DNA of 49,043 bases. It comes from Chloroflexaceae bacterium. GTDB lineage: Bacteria > Chloroflexota > Chloroflexia > Chloroflexales > Chloroflexaceae. The stretch spans positions 1-49,043 of the forward strand of contig JAAUTZ010000016.1 of assembly GCA_012031225.1 (NCBI GenBank). Direction: 5' to 3'. Under the pieces are notes generated by a model, which was not told where the DNA came from, made no database searches, and was given only the letters and a program-made list of their open reading frames with translations. Made by a program: the position numbers and the translations under genes. Positions 34,300 to 43,475 of the stretch are shown here, piece after piece; the stretch's first letter is position 1; each line of letters begins with the position of its first letter.

Positions 34300-35829
34300 A
34301 TGTTTCCGTATCTTTCGCTGATCCTGTGGTTGCCCGCACTTGGTGCGCTGGCGTTGCTGGCAACCCCGCGTGAGCAGCACCAAACTGCCCGCAGCATCGC
34401 CCTTGCCGTTAGCCTGCTTACATTTGTGATTTCGCTGGCGTTGCCGTTGCGCTTCAATGCGGCGGATCCGAGCATGCAGTTTGTGGAACAGGTGGCGTGG
34501 ATCCCGCAGTGGGGCATCTCGTACCACTTGGGGCTAGATGGGCTGAGCCTGTGGCTCGTGGTGCTGACCACCTTCCTGATCCCGATTGCCCTATTTGCAA
34601 CGTGGAACTCGATCCATGCACAGGTGCGCTACTTCCAGATCTTGATGCTGCTGCTGGAAACAGCCATGATCGGCGTATTCATTGCGCTGGATACGATCCT
34701 GTTCTACTTGTTCTGGGAGTTCACCCTGATCCCGATGGCCTTTATGATCGGCATCTGGGGTAGTGGCAACCGCATCTACGCCGCCCGCAAGTTCTTCCTG
34801 TATACCTTCGCGGGGTCGGTGCTGATGCTGATGGGCATCATTGGCTTATCGTTCCTGCACCGTGATGCAACTGGCGCAGAGCTGACCAGCTTTAGCTTGA
34901 CCCAGATTATGGGCGACATTCGCACGGGGGCATTTGCGTTAGAGTTTGGCATGGAGCAGCTGCTGTTCGGGCTGTTCTTCATCGCCTTTGCAATCAAAGT
35001 GCCGATGTGGCCCTTCCATACGTGGCTGCCCGATGCCCACGTCCAAGCACCGACGGCTGGCTCGGTCATTCTGGCCGGCGTGCTGCTGAAGCTCGGCACG
35101 TATGGCTTAATCCGCTTCAACCTGTCGCTGTTCCCGAATGCGTCCGAATGGGCTGCGCCCGCGATTGGCATTCTGGCCGTGATTGGCATCATATACGGGG
35201 CGTGGATCGCGTTTGCCCAAACCGACATGAAGAAGCTGGTGGCCTACTCCTCAGTCAGCCATATGGGCTTTATCGTGTTGGGCATCTTTGCCCTGAACGA
35301 GATTGGCATCACGGGGGCCGTGTTGCAGATGGTCAATCACGGGCTGAGTACGGGCGCGTTGTTCTTGATTGTCGGCTACATCTACGAACGCCGCCACACC
35401 CGCGAGATGAGCGAATTTGGGGGGCTGTGGACGGTGATGCCGATTTATGGTGGGCTGGCCCTTGTGATGGTGCTATCGTCGGTGGGCTTGCCGGGCTTAA
35501 ACGGCTTCATCGGCGAGTTTGCGATTATGCAGGGGGCATTCATCTCGCCCGCACTAGGCTGGGGCTATGTAGCCGTGTCGGTGATTGGCGTGGTGCTAGC
35601 GGCGGTGTACCTGCTGCGGATGTACCGCGAGACCTTTATGGGTGAGGTAAACAAGCCCGAAAATGCCGAACTCAAGGATTTGTCCGGCGGCGAGATCGGC
35701 ATGATGGTTGCGCTGCTGGTACCGATTGTCGTGATTGGGCTGTTTCCGACGCTGTTCTTTGCGCCGATGCAAGCCAGCATTAGCGAGGTTGCCCAAGCCT
35801 TTAGGAGTGTTGTAGCAGAGGGACAATAG
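34300..35829 (+). CDS. nuoM: NADH-quinone oxidoreductase subunit M (antiporter-like)
   Basis: 509 residues, about 14 membrane helices (ND4 family). Conserved segments: LYLFWEFTLIPMAFMIGIWG (key Glu), AFAIKVPMWPFHTWLPDAHVQAPTAGSVILAGVLLKLGTYG (key Lys), DMKKLVAYSSVSHMGF and MVNHGLSTGALFLIVG. It pumps protons in the middle of the membrane arm. ATG 34300 follows AGGAG; five bases separate its stop from nuoN. Confidence 0.96.
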   Translation: MFPYLSLILWLPALGALALLATPREQHQTARSIALAVSLLTFVISLALPLRFNAADPSMQFVEQVAWIPQWGISYHLGLDGLSLWLVVLTTFLIPIALFATWNSIHAQVRYFQILMLLLETAMIGVFIALDTILFYLFWEFTLIPMAFMIGIWGSGNRIYAARKFFLYTFAGSVLMLMGIIGLSFLHRDATGAELTSFSLTQIMGDIRTGAFALEFGMEQLLFGLFFIAFAIKVPMWPFHTWLPDAHVQAPTAGSVILAGVLLKLGTYGLIRFNLSLFPNASEWAAPAIGILAVIGIIYGAWIAFAQTDMKKLVAYSSVSHMGFIVLGIFALNEIGITGAVLQMVNHGLSTGALFLIVGYIYERRHTREMSEFGGLWTVMPIYGGLALVMVLSSVGLPGLNGFIGEFAIMQGAFISPALGWGYVAVSVIGVVLAAVYLLRMYRETFMGEVNKPENAELKDLSGGEIGMMVALLVPIVVIGLFPTLFFAPMQASISEVAQAFRSVVAEGQ

Positions 35830-35834
35830 CCACT

Positions 35835-37328
35835 ATGCCACCTGAAATTGTGATCCCAGCGATTGACGTGCGTGTGATTGCCCCGATGCTAACGATCTTT
35901 GCGTGGGCAACGGTGCTGTTGATGGTTGACCTGTTTATGCCCGGCAAAGATCGCAAGCTGACGGGCTACCTTGCACTGGCGGGGCTAGCTGTCACGGCAT
36001 TGGTGACATTGGCGGTGCAGCCTGCGCCGGGCACCAGCCGCACATCGTTCAGCAATATGGTCGTGTTGGATAGCTTTGGCACAACGCTGACGCTGATCCT
36101 GCTGCTGATTGCCGCCTTCTCGATTGCGATCTCGATCAACTACCTGAGTTACCATAATATCGAGATGGGCGAATACTACCCGCTTATCCTCTTTGCGACG
36201 GGTGGGATGATCCTGCTTGGGCAAAGCACCAATCTGATCCTCGTCTTTCTGGGGGTCGAGTTGCTCTCGATCACGCTGTATGTGCTGACGGCATTCTTCT
36301 ACCCGCGCTACACCTCTGAGGAAGCCGGGCTGAAGTACCTCTTGCTGGGTGCATTTGCGGCGGGCTTTCTGATCTACGGCATAGCGTTGATCTACGGTGG
36401 GGCGGGCACGCTCGATCTGTTTGAGATCGGCGCGTTTCTGAATACCTCGCTGGCCGTGGGGTCCGCCTTCCCGCCGGGCGCGTTGCTGGTGCTGATCGGC
36501 GGGGCACTGGTGCTGATCGGCTTCTGCTTCAAGATTTCGCTCGTGCCGTTCCATATGTGGACACCGGATGTCTACGAAGGCTCACCAACCCCCGTCGCAG
36601 CGTTTATGTCGGTGGGCACCAAGGGCGCAGCCTTTGCCGCGCTGCTCCGCATCCTGATTGTTGCGCTGCTTCCCTTCAAGATCTACTGGCTGCCGGTGCT
36701 TGGCGTGCTGGCCACCCTGACGATGCTGTTTGGCAACATTGCCGCACTGATGCAGCCCAACATGAAGCGCATGCTAGCGTATAGCAGCGTGGGGCATGCG
36801 GGCTACATTACCATCGGTATTATGACGGCGGGCACGCACGGCACGGAGAGCTTCCTGTTCTACCTCTTGGCGTATGCGCTGGCAAATATGGGTGCGTTCG
36901 CGGTGCTGATTACGCTGGAGCGGCGCGGTGAGATGGCGTGGAGCGTGGATGATTTCGCGGGGCTGTGGAAACGCTACCCCCTCTTGGCGATTGCGATGGC
37001 GACGTTTATGCTATCGCTGGCAGGTGTGCCCCCGACAGCAGGCTTCTTCGGCAAGTTCTTTGTATTTGCCGCAGCGTGGGAAGATGGGCAGATCTTCCTC
37101 GTATTCATGGGCGTGCTGTCGAGTGCGATTGCGGCATTCTTCTATCTGCGGGTAATTATGCGCATGTTTATGGATGAGCCGGTGCGTGAGGTCATACCGA
37201 TCTTCAATCGCGGGCTGACGATCACGATTGGCATCGCTGTCGTCGGAACTATCGTGTTTGGCTTGCTGCCTACGCCGCTGGTGAGCCTCGTGCAGAATTC
37301 GGTGATTGCGCTAGGCGTGGGTGGGTAG
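35835..37328 (+). CDS. nuoN: NADH-quinone oxidoreductase subunit N (antiporter-like)
   Basis: 497 residues, about 14 membrane helices (ND2 family). Conserved residues: VFLGVELLSITLYVL (key Glu), FKISLVPFHMWTPDVYEGSPTPVAAFMSVGTKGAAF (key Lys) and MKRMLAYSSVGHAGY. It is the proximal antiporter-like pump and completes the fourteen-subunit set. The strong terminator at 37366-37400 follows. Confidence 0.96.
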   Translation: MPPEIVIPAIDVRVIAPMLTIFAWATVLLMVDLFMPGKDRKLTGYLALAGLAVTALVTLAVQPAPGTSRTSFSNMVVLDSFGTTLTLILLLIAAFSIAISINYLSYHNIEMGEYYPLILFATGGMILLGQSTNLILVFLGVELLSITLYVLTAFFYPRYTSEEAGLKYLLLGAFAAGFLIYGIALIYGGAGTLDLFEIGAFLNTSLAVGSAFPPGALLVLIGGALVLIGFCFKISLVPFHMWTPDVYEGSPTPVAAFMSVGTKGAAFAALLRILIVALLPFKIYWLPVLGVLATLTMLFGNIAALMQPNMKRMLAYSSVGHAGYITIGIMTAGTHGTESFLFYLLAYALANMGAFAVLITLERRGEMAWSVDDFAGLWKRYPLLAIAMATFMLSLAGVPPTAGFFGKFFVFAAAWEDGQIFLVFMGVLSSAIAAFFYLRVIMRMFMDEPVREVIPIFNRGLTITIGIAVVGTIVFGLLPTPLVSLVQNSVIALGVGG

Positions 37329-37365
37329 TACCCGCCAAGCTGCATCGCTAGCAGATAGACACGCA

Positions 37366-37400
37366 GCGAGCCGTGCCCCACTGGGGCACGGCTCGCATTT
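37366..37400 (+). terminator. Intrinsic terminator of the nuo operon
   Basis: GCGAGCCGTGCCCC (37366-37379), loop ACT, GGGGCACGGCTCGC (37383-37396): a perfect 14-base-pair stem followed by ATTTTG. It also lies just beyond the stop of the convergent baeRF3 gene and could serve both. Confidence 0.9.
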
Positions 37401-37425
37401 TGAGGCAGCTATTCACACATCACCG

Positions 37426-38511
37426 TTAGTAGCGCAGGATCAGCGCAATCTGATCGTGTTGTGGCAGGGTGCCATCATCTACAAAGGCAACCCGCCCGCC
37501 CTTCGCTAGCACAATCTCGATCACCTCATCTACGGCATCATCCAGATCAGCTGGGTCGGTGGGGGTCTCAATCGGTTCCAAGCCCATCCCATCGGCTGTC
37601 ACCCGCGCCGGATAGTGGAAATCCTCTTCCACCACCACCACTGCGCCGCGCCCTTCCTGTGCAAACCGCCACACCTCACCAATCGTGGATGCACAGCGTT
37701 GCGCTCCGACTGCTGCATCGAGTTCATCCAGCACCTGCTTGCGTTGCGCGGCGAGGGCTTCTTTGACGGGGGGCCAGACGAGCTTGGCCAGTTCGTGGGC
37801 GGAGGTGGTATCGTGGTTGCCGCGCACACTGGCAATCACTTTGTCGGCGTTGCGGGCAACTTCGCTGAAGAAGGAGTGGTAGCGATCTACGCCAACCAGC
37901 GCAACCGGCAGCGGGTCTTCCGCCAGAATCGCAGTCATCTCATTGTCTACGTTGCGGAAGAAGGCGCGGTGGTTCTCATCACGGTAGAGCGACGCATTCA
38001 CGGCAGGGTCGCCGGGCAGGGCGGTTGAGCCACCGGGCCCGCCGTGCGTCATGGGGAAGGCTCCGTAGCGCACCTCTTCGAGATCACCGCGCACCCCTTC
38101 AAAGAGGCGCGTGGGCTGCTCGCTGAGCGCCAGCACCCAGTAGCGTGGATTGCGGTTCAGCGCAAACACGAGATCGCGGGTGAAGAAGTTCGCATCAATA
38201 ATCACCCGTTCCGGCAGCGTGAAGGGCAGGTAGTGCTTCTGGGCGACATCTTGATTGACAAAGATCACCAAGCCATCGAGGGCATATTTGTAATCAATCT
38301 CATTGACCAGCTCATCTAATGCCTTGAGCAGTGGCTCTACCTCGCGCCGCGAGAACTCTTCCAGCAGGCGGTTGTTCATCTGCGTGACAAGGTTCCGCAC
38401 GCGGATCGGGTCTTGTTTGTTATCCGGCGACGTGCGATGCGTCGGCAGGGTAATCGTTAGGCTGGGGTAGCCTTGATAGCTCTGGATTGTTTGCAGATCA
38501 GCACGATTCAT
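37426..38511 (-). CDS. Bacterial archaeo-eukaryotic release factor family protein, baeRF3-like
   Basis: 361 residues. The N-terminal part (YPSLTITLPTHRTSPDNKQDPIRVRNL) and the central RNase-H-fold/L7Ae-like arrangement (VALVGVDRYHSFF, then VIASVRGNHD) resemble baeRF3, one of the bacterial families related to eukaryotic/archaeal eRF1 and Pelota. The C-terminal part contains VVVVEEDFHYPARV and IVLAKGGRVAFVDDGTL. Such proteins are proposed to act on ribosomes in rescue or hibernation; experimental support is limited and no GGQ-like loop is evident to me. ATG 38511 has a weak AAGGATT upstream, and an extended -10 lies at 38592-38600. No translation genes are adjacent. Confidence 0.78.
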   Translation of the reverse strand: MNRADLQTIQSYQGYPSLTITLPTHRTSPDNKQDPIRVRNLVTQMNNRLLEEFSRREVEPLLKALDELVNEIDYKYALDGLVIFVNQDVAQKHYLPFTLPERVIIDANFFTRDLVFALNRNPRYWVLALSEQPTRLFEGVRGDLEEVRYGAFPMTHGGPGGSTALPGDPAVNASLYRDENHRAFFRNVDNEMTAILAEDPLPVALVGVDRYHSFFSEVARNADKVIASVRGNHDTTSAHELAKLVWPPVKEALAAQRKQVLDELDAAVGAQRCASTIGEVWRFAQEGRGAVVVVEEDFHYPARVTADGMGLEPIETPTDPADLDDAVDEVIEIVLAKGGRVAFVDDGTLPQHDQIALILRY

Positions 38512-38591
38512 CGTGAATCCTTTCTGTAGCTTCGGCTCGTTACGGGCATCCGCCAGCGCAGGATGTGCGCCGCTGCGGATGCTTGCAGGGC

Positions 38592-38600
38592 ATTATAGCA
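38592..38600 (-). promoter_or_regulatory. Extended -10 promoter of the baeRF3-like gene
   Basis: TGC-TATAAT on the minus strand at 38600-38592; no clear -35. Leader about 75 bases. Confidence 0.55.
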
Positions 38601-38647
38601 CGTCATGCGCTGGATGCACGATAGGCTAGTCCGCGCCGGGTGTGGCC

Positions 38648-41011
38648 TTAGCGGGCTTCCCGCCGCACGATGGGCAGGTACACCTGTGCCGCACTGCGCG
38701 GAGCCACCACGAGGACATACTCACCCGTCTGCTGCACGGACATGGTAAGTTCGTGTCGGCTAGGATCGAGGCTGTAGTGCAGCCCAACGCTAGCTTGCCG
38801 CCAGCCCTGTGGCGTGCGCCGATAGAGACGTAGCGCACGATCATCATCCGTGCTTTGCAGATAGCGTTCGTCCACTTTCAGCACCAGCGTGAGCGGCGCA
38901 GCGAAATCGAGCTGATTGAGCACCAGCGTGTTGTGCAGTGCATTCAGGCGGAAGGCGTGCCCAGCATAGCTCAGTTCCGGCGGGAGCGGCAGGGTTGGGG
39001 TTGCCCGTTCGGTATAGCTGAGGGTGGTGGTGCTGTACACTGCAAATGCCGGAATGCGTAGCTCGAAGGTGGTATTCGGGCTGCGGTCGCGCAGGATGCC
39101 GGTTTGGTTGGGGGCAATGGCGACTTGCCCGTTGTTGCCGACTGCGGGCGGCAGTAGCGGAATCGGGGTGGCAGTTGGGCTGGGAGTTGCCGTTGGGGTC
39201 GGGGTGGGGGTGGGTTCGGGGGTTGGCTCCAGCGTGGCGGTGGGTTCGGGGGTAGGGCTAAGGAACGGCGCAGGCGGGGGCACTTGGCGAATGTAGAGCG
39301 GGTCTTCGCTGAGCCGTAGGCGCAGGACATCCCCACTCACGCTGAAGTTGGCAGGCAGCCAATCCCGCGTGCGGACTTCAGGGGTCATGCCCGGCTCAAG
39401 CCGTAGCCCCACCTCCTGCACGCCAGTATTGACCCACACAATGTCAATGATGGCTCCATCGGCGGCAAGCACGCGCACGCCGAAGCGTGTACCGTGCGGC
39501 ACTTTTGCCAGTGGGTTGTAGCCGTAGCCGTGCAGTGGGCTAGGCCCCAGCACCTGCGCCCCATCCAGAATCGTGTTGAGGACGGCATACGTGCCATAGG
39601 CAACCTTTGGGCGGTAGCCGCGTGCAAAGGTATCGAGGATGCTATGCCCGCCCCACTGCACCTGCGCCCCATCGAATTTGTCCTCCAGTTGGAAGTAGTT
39701 AATATGCTGCACACCTAGCATCAGGGCGATGGCGTGGGTACGGATCATATAGTTGGCTTGCTCCACTTCGGTGCGGCACAGATTGCTGGCAAGCCCAAGC
39801 TGGGCAGAAGCATCAGCCGGTTCGGGCGATTCGTCCGGCTCAAGCGGGGTAGGCAGATTGTAGCGGGCGAGGTAGGAATCATCGGGGGCTTGGGCAAGCA
39901 ACGTTGAACACGTAGACCAACCCACTTCGGTGATCCAGATCGGGCGCATAGGGGTGTTCGTGTCAATACTACGATTGTGCAGCCATGTGAGCGTTTGTTG
40001 CACGCGCCCCCACATACTGACCAAGCTGATCAGCCCGGATTGGTCGGGGGCAACATCGGGCATGTATGGATGGATTGACATAATGTCGAAGCTGTGCCAC
40101 GCGGTGGGTACGGCGGCAAACACTTGGTTATAGAAGTTCAAGCCATCCTGATGCCCGCGCCCATCATTCCACGACCCATCAAACACGTATACCCCACCAA
40201 TCGCAACGAGGGCCGTTGGATCAGATTGCTTGACGGCGGCATAGGCGGCAACCAGTAGCTCGCCGTATTCGGCGGGGGTGCCGGGCCATGTCTCCCACGC
40301 ATTCGGCTCATTCCAGATTTGCCACACGGCAACACGCGGTGAGCCGGGCGCATCGTATGCGCCGTCGCCGTCGTAGCGTTCAACGGTGTGCGCGAGGGTC
40401 AGCGCAAAGTCGGCGATGTATGCTTGGGCTGGTGGACACCAGTACGTCTCGGTGCGCGTGCCCTGCGCGGCAAACCGATTGACCCGCTCGTTGCAATCGC
40501 TGGGGCGGGCCCACGCAGGGGTGGTGGAGACCATGCCGATGATGCCATAGCCGGATGCAGCGATCTGGCGCAGGCGGTTATCGAATACGCCCCACTCGCG
40601 TTTCTTGCGCCCATTGCGCTCAAGATTAGCCCAACTCAGCTCCTCGCGGGCCCATGTAATGCCTACCTGCCGCCCAAGCAGCATGAGGGTCTCGGTGCCA
40701 TCGGTGGTGATATGGCCGTTTGCGTCACGCACGGTATCATTCCAGAGCCGCTCTAGCCCCGTGAAATAGGTGTTCATGCCGGTATACCCGACGTGGACGG
40801 GTTGCGGATTGGGATTGACGAACTGCGTAAGGGCGGGATCGCCGGCGGTAATCGGCGGGGTGGGGACAGCTTGGGCGGTGGCGGGTGGGCTGCTAGGGGG
40901 CAGCAGCGTGAGCAGCAGCCCGATCAGCAGCACGAGGCTACTCACGGTGAGCCAGCCGCGATTGGGTATTGATCGTTTGATAATTTTGGTGGGCACGCTT
41001 GGTTTGTGCAT
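38648..41011 (-). CDS. Secreted clan GH-A glycoside hydrolase with C-terminal module
   Basis: 787 residues. Cytoplasmic basic leader, then a signal helix (about 20-48, cut near ATAQA). A TIM-barrel catalytic domain (about 70-470) has the acid/base motif IWNEPN (E235) and the nucleophile motif WITEVGWS (E362) at the ends of beta-4 and beta-7, typical of clan GH-A (GH5, GH39 and related families). A Thr/Pro/Glu-rich linker lies around residues 595-640. A C-terminal beta-rich domain of about 130 residues precedes the tail YLPIVRREAR (778-787). It probably acts on plant or microbial polysaccharide outside the cell; the exact family and substrate cannot be named. ATG 41011 follows GAGGAGG. Confidence 0.85.
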   Translation of the reverse strand: MHKPSVPTKIIKRSIPNRGWLTVSSLVLLIGLLLTLLPPSSPPATAQAVPTPPITAGDPALTQFVNPNPQPVHVGYTGMNTYFTGLERLWNDTVRDANGHITTDGTETLMLLGRQVGITWAREELSWANLERNGRKKREWGVFDNRLRQIAASGYGIIGMVSTTPAWARPSDCNERVNRFAAQGTRTETYWCPPAQAYIADFALTLAHTVERYDGDGAYDAPGSPRVAVWQIWNEPNAWETWPGTPAEYGELLVAAYAAVKQSDPTALVAIGGVYVFDGSWNDGRGHQDGLNFYNQVFAAVPTAWHSFDIMSIHPYMPDVAPDQSGLISLVSMWGRVQQTLTWLHNRSIDTNTPMRPIWITEVGWSTCSTLLAQAPDDSYLARYNLPTPLEPDESPEPADASAQLGLASNLCRTEVEQANYMIRTHAIALMLGVQHINYFQLEDKFDGAQVQWGGHSILDTFARGYRPKVAYGTYAVLNTILDGAQVLGPSPLHGYGYNPLAKVPHGTRFGVRVLAADGAIIDIVWVNTGVQEVGLRLEPGMTPEVRTRDWLPANFSVSGDVLRLRLSEDPLYIRQVPPPAPFLSPTPEPTATLEPTPEPTPTPTPTATPSPTATPIPLLPPAVGNNGQVAIAPNQTGILRDRSPNTTFELRIPAFAVYSTTTLSYTERATPTLPLPPELSYAGHAFRLNALHNTLVLNQLDFAAPLTLVLKVDERYLQSTDDDRALRLYRRTPQGWRQASVGLHYSLDPSRHELTMSVQQTGEYVLVVAPRSAAQVYLPIVRREAR

Positions 41012-41035
41012 AGATTCACATCCTCCTCGTTCACT

Positions 41036-41044
41036 ATAGTAGCA
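41036..41044 (-). promoter_or_regulatory. Possible promoter of the glycosidase gene
   Basis: TGC-TACTAT on the minus strand, with TTCTTT 17 bases upstream (41059-41064) as a weak -35. The leader would be about 20 bases and includes the ribosome binding site. Confidence 0.4.
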
Positions 41045-41159
41045 TGCCTACCTGCAAAAAAGAATGAGGCAATGGTTACAACTTGGCGGTTCATGCTGCG
41101 GTCTACTTGTGCGAACTGTCTAGGGACTTTACCCTGTATGATCTATACAAGCTAGATGG

Positions 41160-41205
41160 TGGTATAATTACACAAACAATATGCATTCACTGATCAAACT
41201 GATCA
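41160..41205 (+). promoter_or_regulatory. Promoter and TGATCA-repeat operator candidate before the PucR-type gene
   Basis: TGG-TATAAT at 41160-41168 is an extended -10 without a good -35. ACTGATCAA occurs twice in tandem nine bases apart, centring palindromic TGATCA at 41191-41196 and 41200-41205, just downstream of the predicted start. This is a possible operator, perhaps for autoregulation. Confidence 0.45.
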
Positions 41206-41298
41206 ATCTGCGGCACAAGCTAGCTGCGCTGCTGCAAATCGCGCAGCTAGGCGATGGTGTCGGTAAGGGTCTGCACAAACGGAAATGAGAAGTTAGGA

Positions 41299-42867
41299 AT
41301 GGCAGGGGTAACGGTCTACGATGTACTGCGGCTTGCTACGCCTATGGGCACGTTGCTAGCGGCGGGGGCAACGGGTGTGACGCATCAGGTGACGTGGGTT
41401 GCAACACTGCGGGCTACACCGCCCGTGTTTGCGGATGTACGCGGGGGAGAACTTGTTGTTCTCTCTATTGAATCTGCACAAACGATAGACCCGCGCCTCA
41501 CGTTGGATGTGATGCTGCGGCGGCTGGCGCAGGCTCCGGTGGCGGCGGTGGCGGTGCAAGGCACGGTGAGCGACGCTGATCTGGAGGTGGCAGATCGGGT
41601 GGCCTTGCCGCTGCTGCATGTGCCTGACGATGCTGATCTGCGTGAGGTGGAGCGTGAGACCAAACGCCTGATTACGGACTTTGAGGCGCAGCTTGAGCGG
41701 CGCGGGGCACAGCTCTACAACACGCTTACGCAACGTTCGCTTGATCTGCACAGCGAGCATGCGCTTCTCCAGACATTGGTTGACCATACGGGGCAGAGCT
41801 TTGCGGCCTATGCACCGAACGGCGATCTGCGCCTGCAAATGGCGCACGGGCAAGCCCAGCTTGCGCTGCAATCGTTGCGCCCGACGGCGGCGGGTGAGCA
41901 GGTGTTGCTCAATCAGCAGATCTGGATCAAGCCGATCAGTCCTTCCGAGCACCAGCAGAGCCTGCCATCGGGCTATGTGGCGATTGCGGGAACCCGTCTT
42001 GATGATTGGGATCGGCTGGCGTTGCAGCAGGGCGCAGCGGCACTGGCACTGGTTGCCGCCCGTGAGCAGGCGGTGATGGCGGTGGAGGAGCGACTGCGGG
42101 GTGATTTCCTCTCGATGGTGCTATCGGGGCAGCCGGGTGATCCGGTGGTGCTGCTTCAGCGTGGGCAGGAGCTGGGCTATGATGTGAAGCAGCCGCATGT
42201 GGCGGTGCTGGTAGCGATGGATCGCACGGCTTCGAGTGCCGTGCTGAGCCGGATTATTAGCAGTATGCAGAGCGAGTTGGGGCGGCGCAATATTGCTGCG
42301 CCACTGCTGCGCCGCGAGACAAGTGTGCTTTGTATGATGCCGTTGGGCAGTAATGGCACGCGCCCACGCGATGTCGCTGATGCGCTGCATGATCGCTTGC
42401 GCGGCGATTATCCGGGTGTGGTGTTGGCTCTGGGCAATCCGGCCCAAAGCCTGATCGAGTGGTCGCGTTCGTTCAAGGAGGCGGAGCAGGCTCTGGTGCT
42501 GGGGCAGCAGCTATTCGGGGCGGAGCGCGTGCTGGCGTTCAGCGATCTGGGGGTGTATCGGCTGCTGGTGCTGCTGCGCGAATCGCCGGAGTTGTGGATG
42601 TTTTACCGCGAGACGTTGGCGGCATTAGTGGAGTATGATCGCAAGCAGCAGGGCGAGTTGCTGAAGACGCTGGAAGCCTACTTCAATCATTTGGGCAATC
42701 TGCGGGCAACGTCGGAAGCGTTGCACGTCCATCGCAATACGCTGCTGTATCGGCTGGAGCGGATTGAGCAGATTAGTGGGCTAGACTTGGGCAATGCGGA
42801 GGAGCACTTTGCGCTGTGGCTGGCATTGCGGGCGCACCGCGTCCTGCGGACACTGGAGCCAAGCTGA
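41299..42867 (+). CDS. PucR family transcriptional regulator
   Basis: 522 residues from ATG 41299. The N-terminal PucR_1 (purine catabolism regulator-like) domain starts GVTVYDVLRLATPMG and includes VTWVATLRATPPVFADVRGGELVVLS. A helical linker and a GAF/CdaR-like middle domain follow. The C-terminal HTH_30 motif is LLKTLEAYFNHLGNLRATSEALHVHRNTLLYRLERIEQISGL, the usual signature. These cytoplasmic regulators respond to small metabolites and often control purine or other nutrient catabolism; no such genes are next to it. The frame is open to GTG 41254, but the family N-terminus matches 41299. Divergent from the glycosidase gene, which could be a target. Confidence 0.88.
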   Translation: MAGVTVYDVLRLATPMGTLLAAGATGVTHQVTWVATLRATPPVFADVRGGELVVLSIESAQTIDPRLTLDVMLRRLAQAPVAAVAVQGTVSDADLEVADRVALPLLHVPDDADLREVERETKRLITDFEAQLERRGAQLYNTLTQRSLDLHSEHALLQTLVDHTGQSFAAYAPNGDLRLQMAHGQAQLALQSLRPTAAGEQVLLNQQIWIKPISPSEHQQSLPSGYVAIAGTRLDDWDRLALQQGAAALALVAAREQAVMAVEERLRGDFLSMVLSGQPGDPVVLLQRGQELGYDVKQPHVAVLVAMDRTASSAVLSRIISSMQSELGRRNIAAPLLRRETSVLCMMPLGSNGTRPRDVADALHDRLRGDYPGVVLALGNPAQSLIEWSRSFKEAEQALVLGQQLFGAERVLAFSDLGVYRLLVLLRESPELWMFYRETLAALVEYDRKQQGELLKTLEAYFNHLGNLRATSEALHVHRNTLLYRLERIEQISGLDLGNAEEHFALWLALRAHRVLRTLEPS

Positions 42868-42877
42868 TGTGTTGCGC

Positions 42878-42906
42878 TTGACAAACCACGTTGCACCTGC
42901 TATACT
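42878..42906 (+). promoter_or_regulatory. Near-consensus promoter of tRNA-Asn
   Basis: TTGACA at 42878-42883, exactly 17 bases, then TATACT at 42901-42906 preceded by TGC. The predicted leader before the tRNA is about 47 bases. A second TTGACA lies just before the tRNA at 42945-42950 but has no -10. Confidence 0.8.
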
Positions 42907-42959
42907 TCTGTGGTGTTAAATGGCGTGCGCCTCTTTGGTATGCGCTTGACAAGCATTAA

Positions 42960-43034
42960 TCCCCGATAGCTCAACGGTAGAGCGGCTGACTGTTAATCAG
43001 TAGGTTCTAGGTTCGAATCCTAGTCGGGGAGCCA
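42960..43034 (+). tRNA. tRNA-Asn (anticodon GTT), CCA encoded
   Basis: Full cloverleaf: acceptor stem TCCCCGA (42960-42966) with TCGGGGA (43024-43030), D-arm GCTC...GAGC, anticodon loop CTGTTAA with anticodon GTT, T-arm CTAGG-TTCGAAT-CCTAG, discriminator G43031 and genome-encoded CCA at 43032-43034. No intron. Confidence 0.96.
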
Positions 43035-43039
43035 CTTCG

Positions 43040-43200
43040 TTTCCTACCTGTCCCCTGCCACGCTCGCACCCACCTCACCCCTCACCCCTGATACCTATCA
43101 CCCGACACCTGACACCCCCCTTCGCGTTCTTCGTGCCCTTCGTGCCCTTCGTGGTCTGCGTTCCCCTGCCCCCTGACACCTAGCACCTGTCACCTGCGCC
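43040..43200. repeat. C-rich heptamer array plus CTTCGTG-type repeat
   Basis: Degenerate CACCTGA/CACCCCT units at 43040-43115 are followed by tandem CTTCGTGCC units. CTTCGTGGTCTGCGTTCC (43147-43164) is the exact reverse complement of 49005-49022. The gap 43035-43475 has no credible gene; the remaining parts are the REP-like and G-rich elements listed next and unremarkable sequence from about 43340. Confidence 0.7.
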
Positions 43201-43241
43201 GGTGGATAAATCCGGCTCGTGTGGGGTGCTGGGGTGCGGGC

Positions 43242-43284
43242 AGCCCGCTTCAGCGGGCTTGAGCCGGGAGCTTTAGCTCGCGGC
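43242..43284. repeat. REP-like tandem palindromes
   Basis: AGCCCGC-TTCA-GCGGGCT (43242-43259) is followed directly by GCCGgGAGC-TTTA-GCTCgCGGC (43263-43284). Two adjacent stem-loops with tetraloops are typical of dispersed REP/BIME elements. Whether it is repeated elsewhere in the genome cannot be seen here. Confidence 0.6.
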
Positions 43285-43294
43285 GGCGGGCGGT

Positions 43295-43328
43295 GGGGCG
43301 GTGGGGCGAAGGGGATGGGGGGCAGGGG
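43295..43328 (+). other. G-quadruplex motif
   Basis: Five runs of at least four G (43295-43298, 43303-43306, 43311-43314, 43317-43322, 43325-43328) with loops of 2-4 bases. This meets the strict G4 definition on the plus strand. It lies about 150 bases downstream of the lipoprotein stop. Confidence 0.7.
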
Positions 43329-43475
43329 CAGGTGTGAGGTGGCGAAGGGGGCTGGTGCGCCGGTGGTCGTGCGGCTGAATGATGGGTAAATGTCTGGCTA
43401 TTGATACTACACAAACTCCCCCGACAACAACCATCACGCGACAGGCTCGCCAGTCCATTGTGAACCTCCGGGTGT

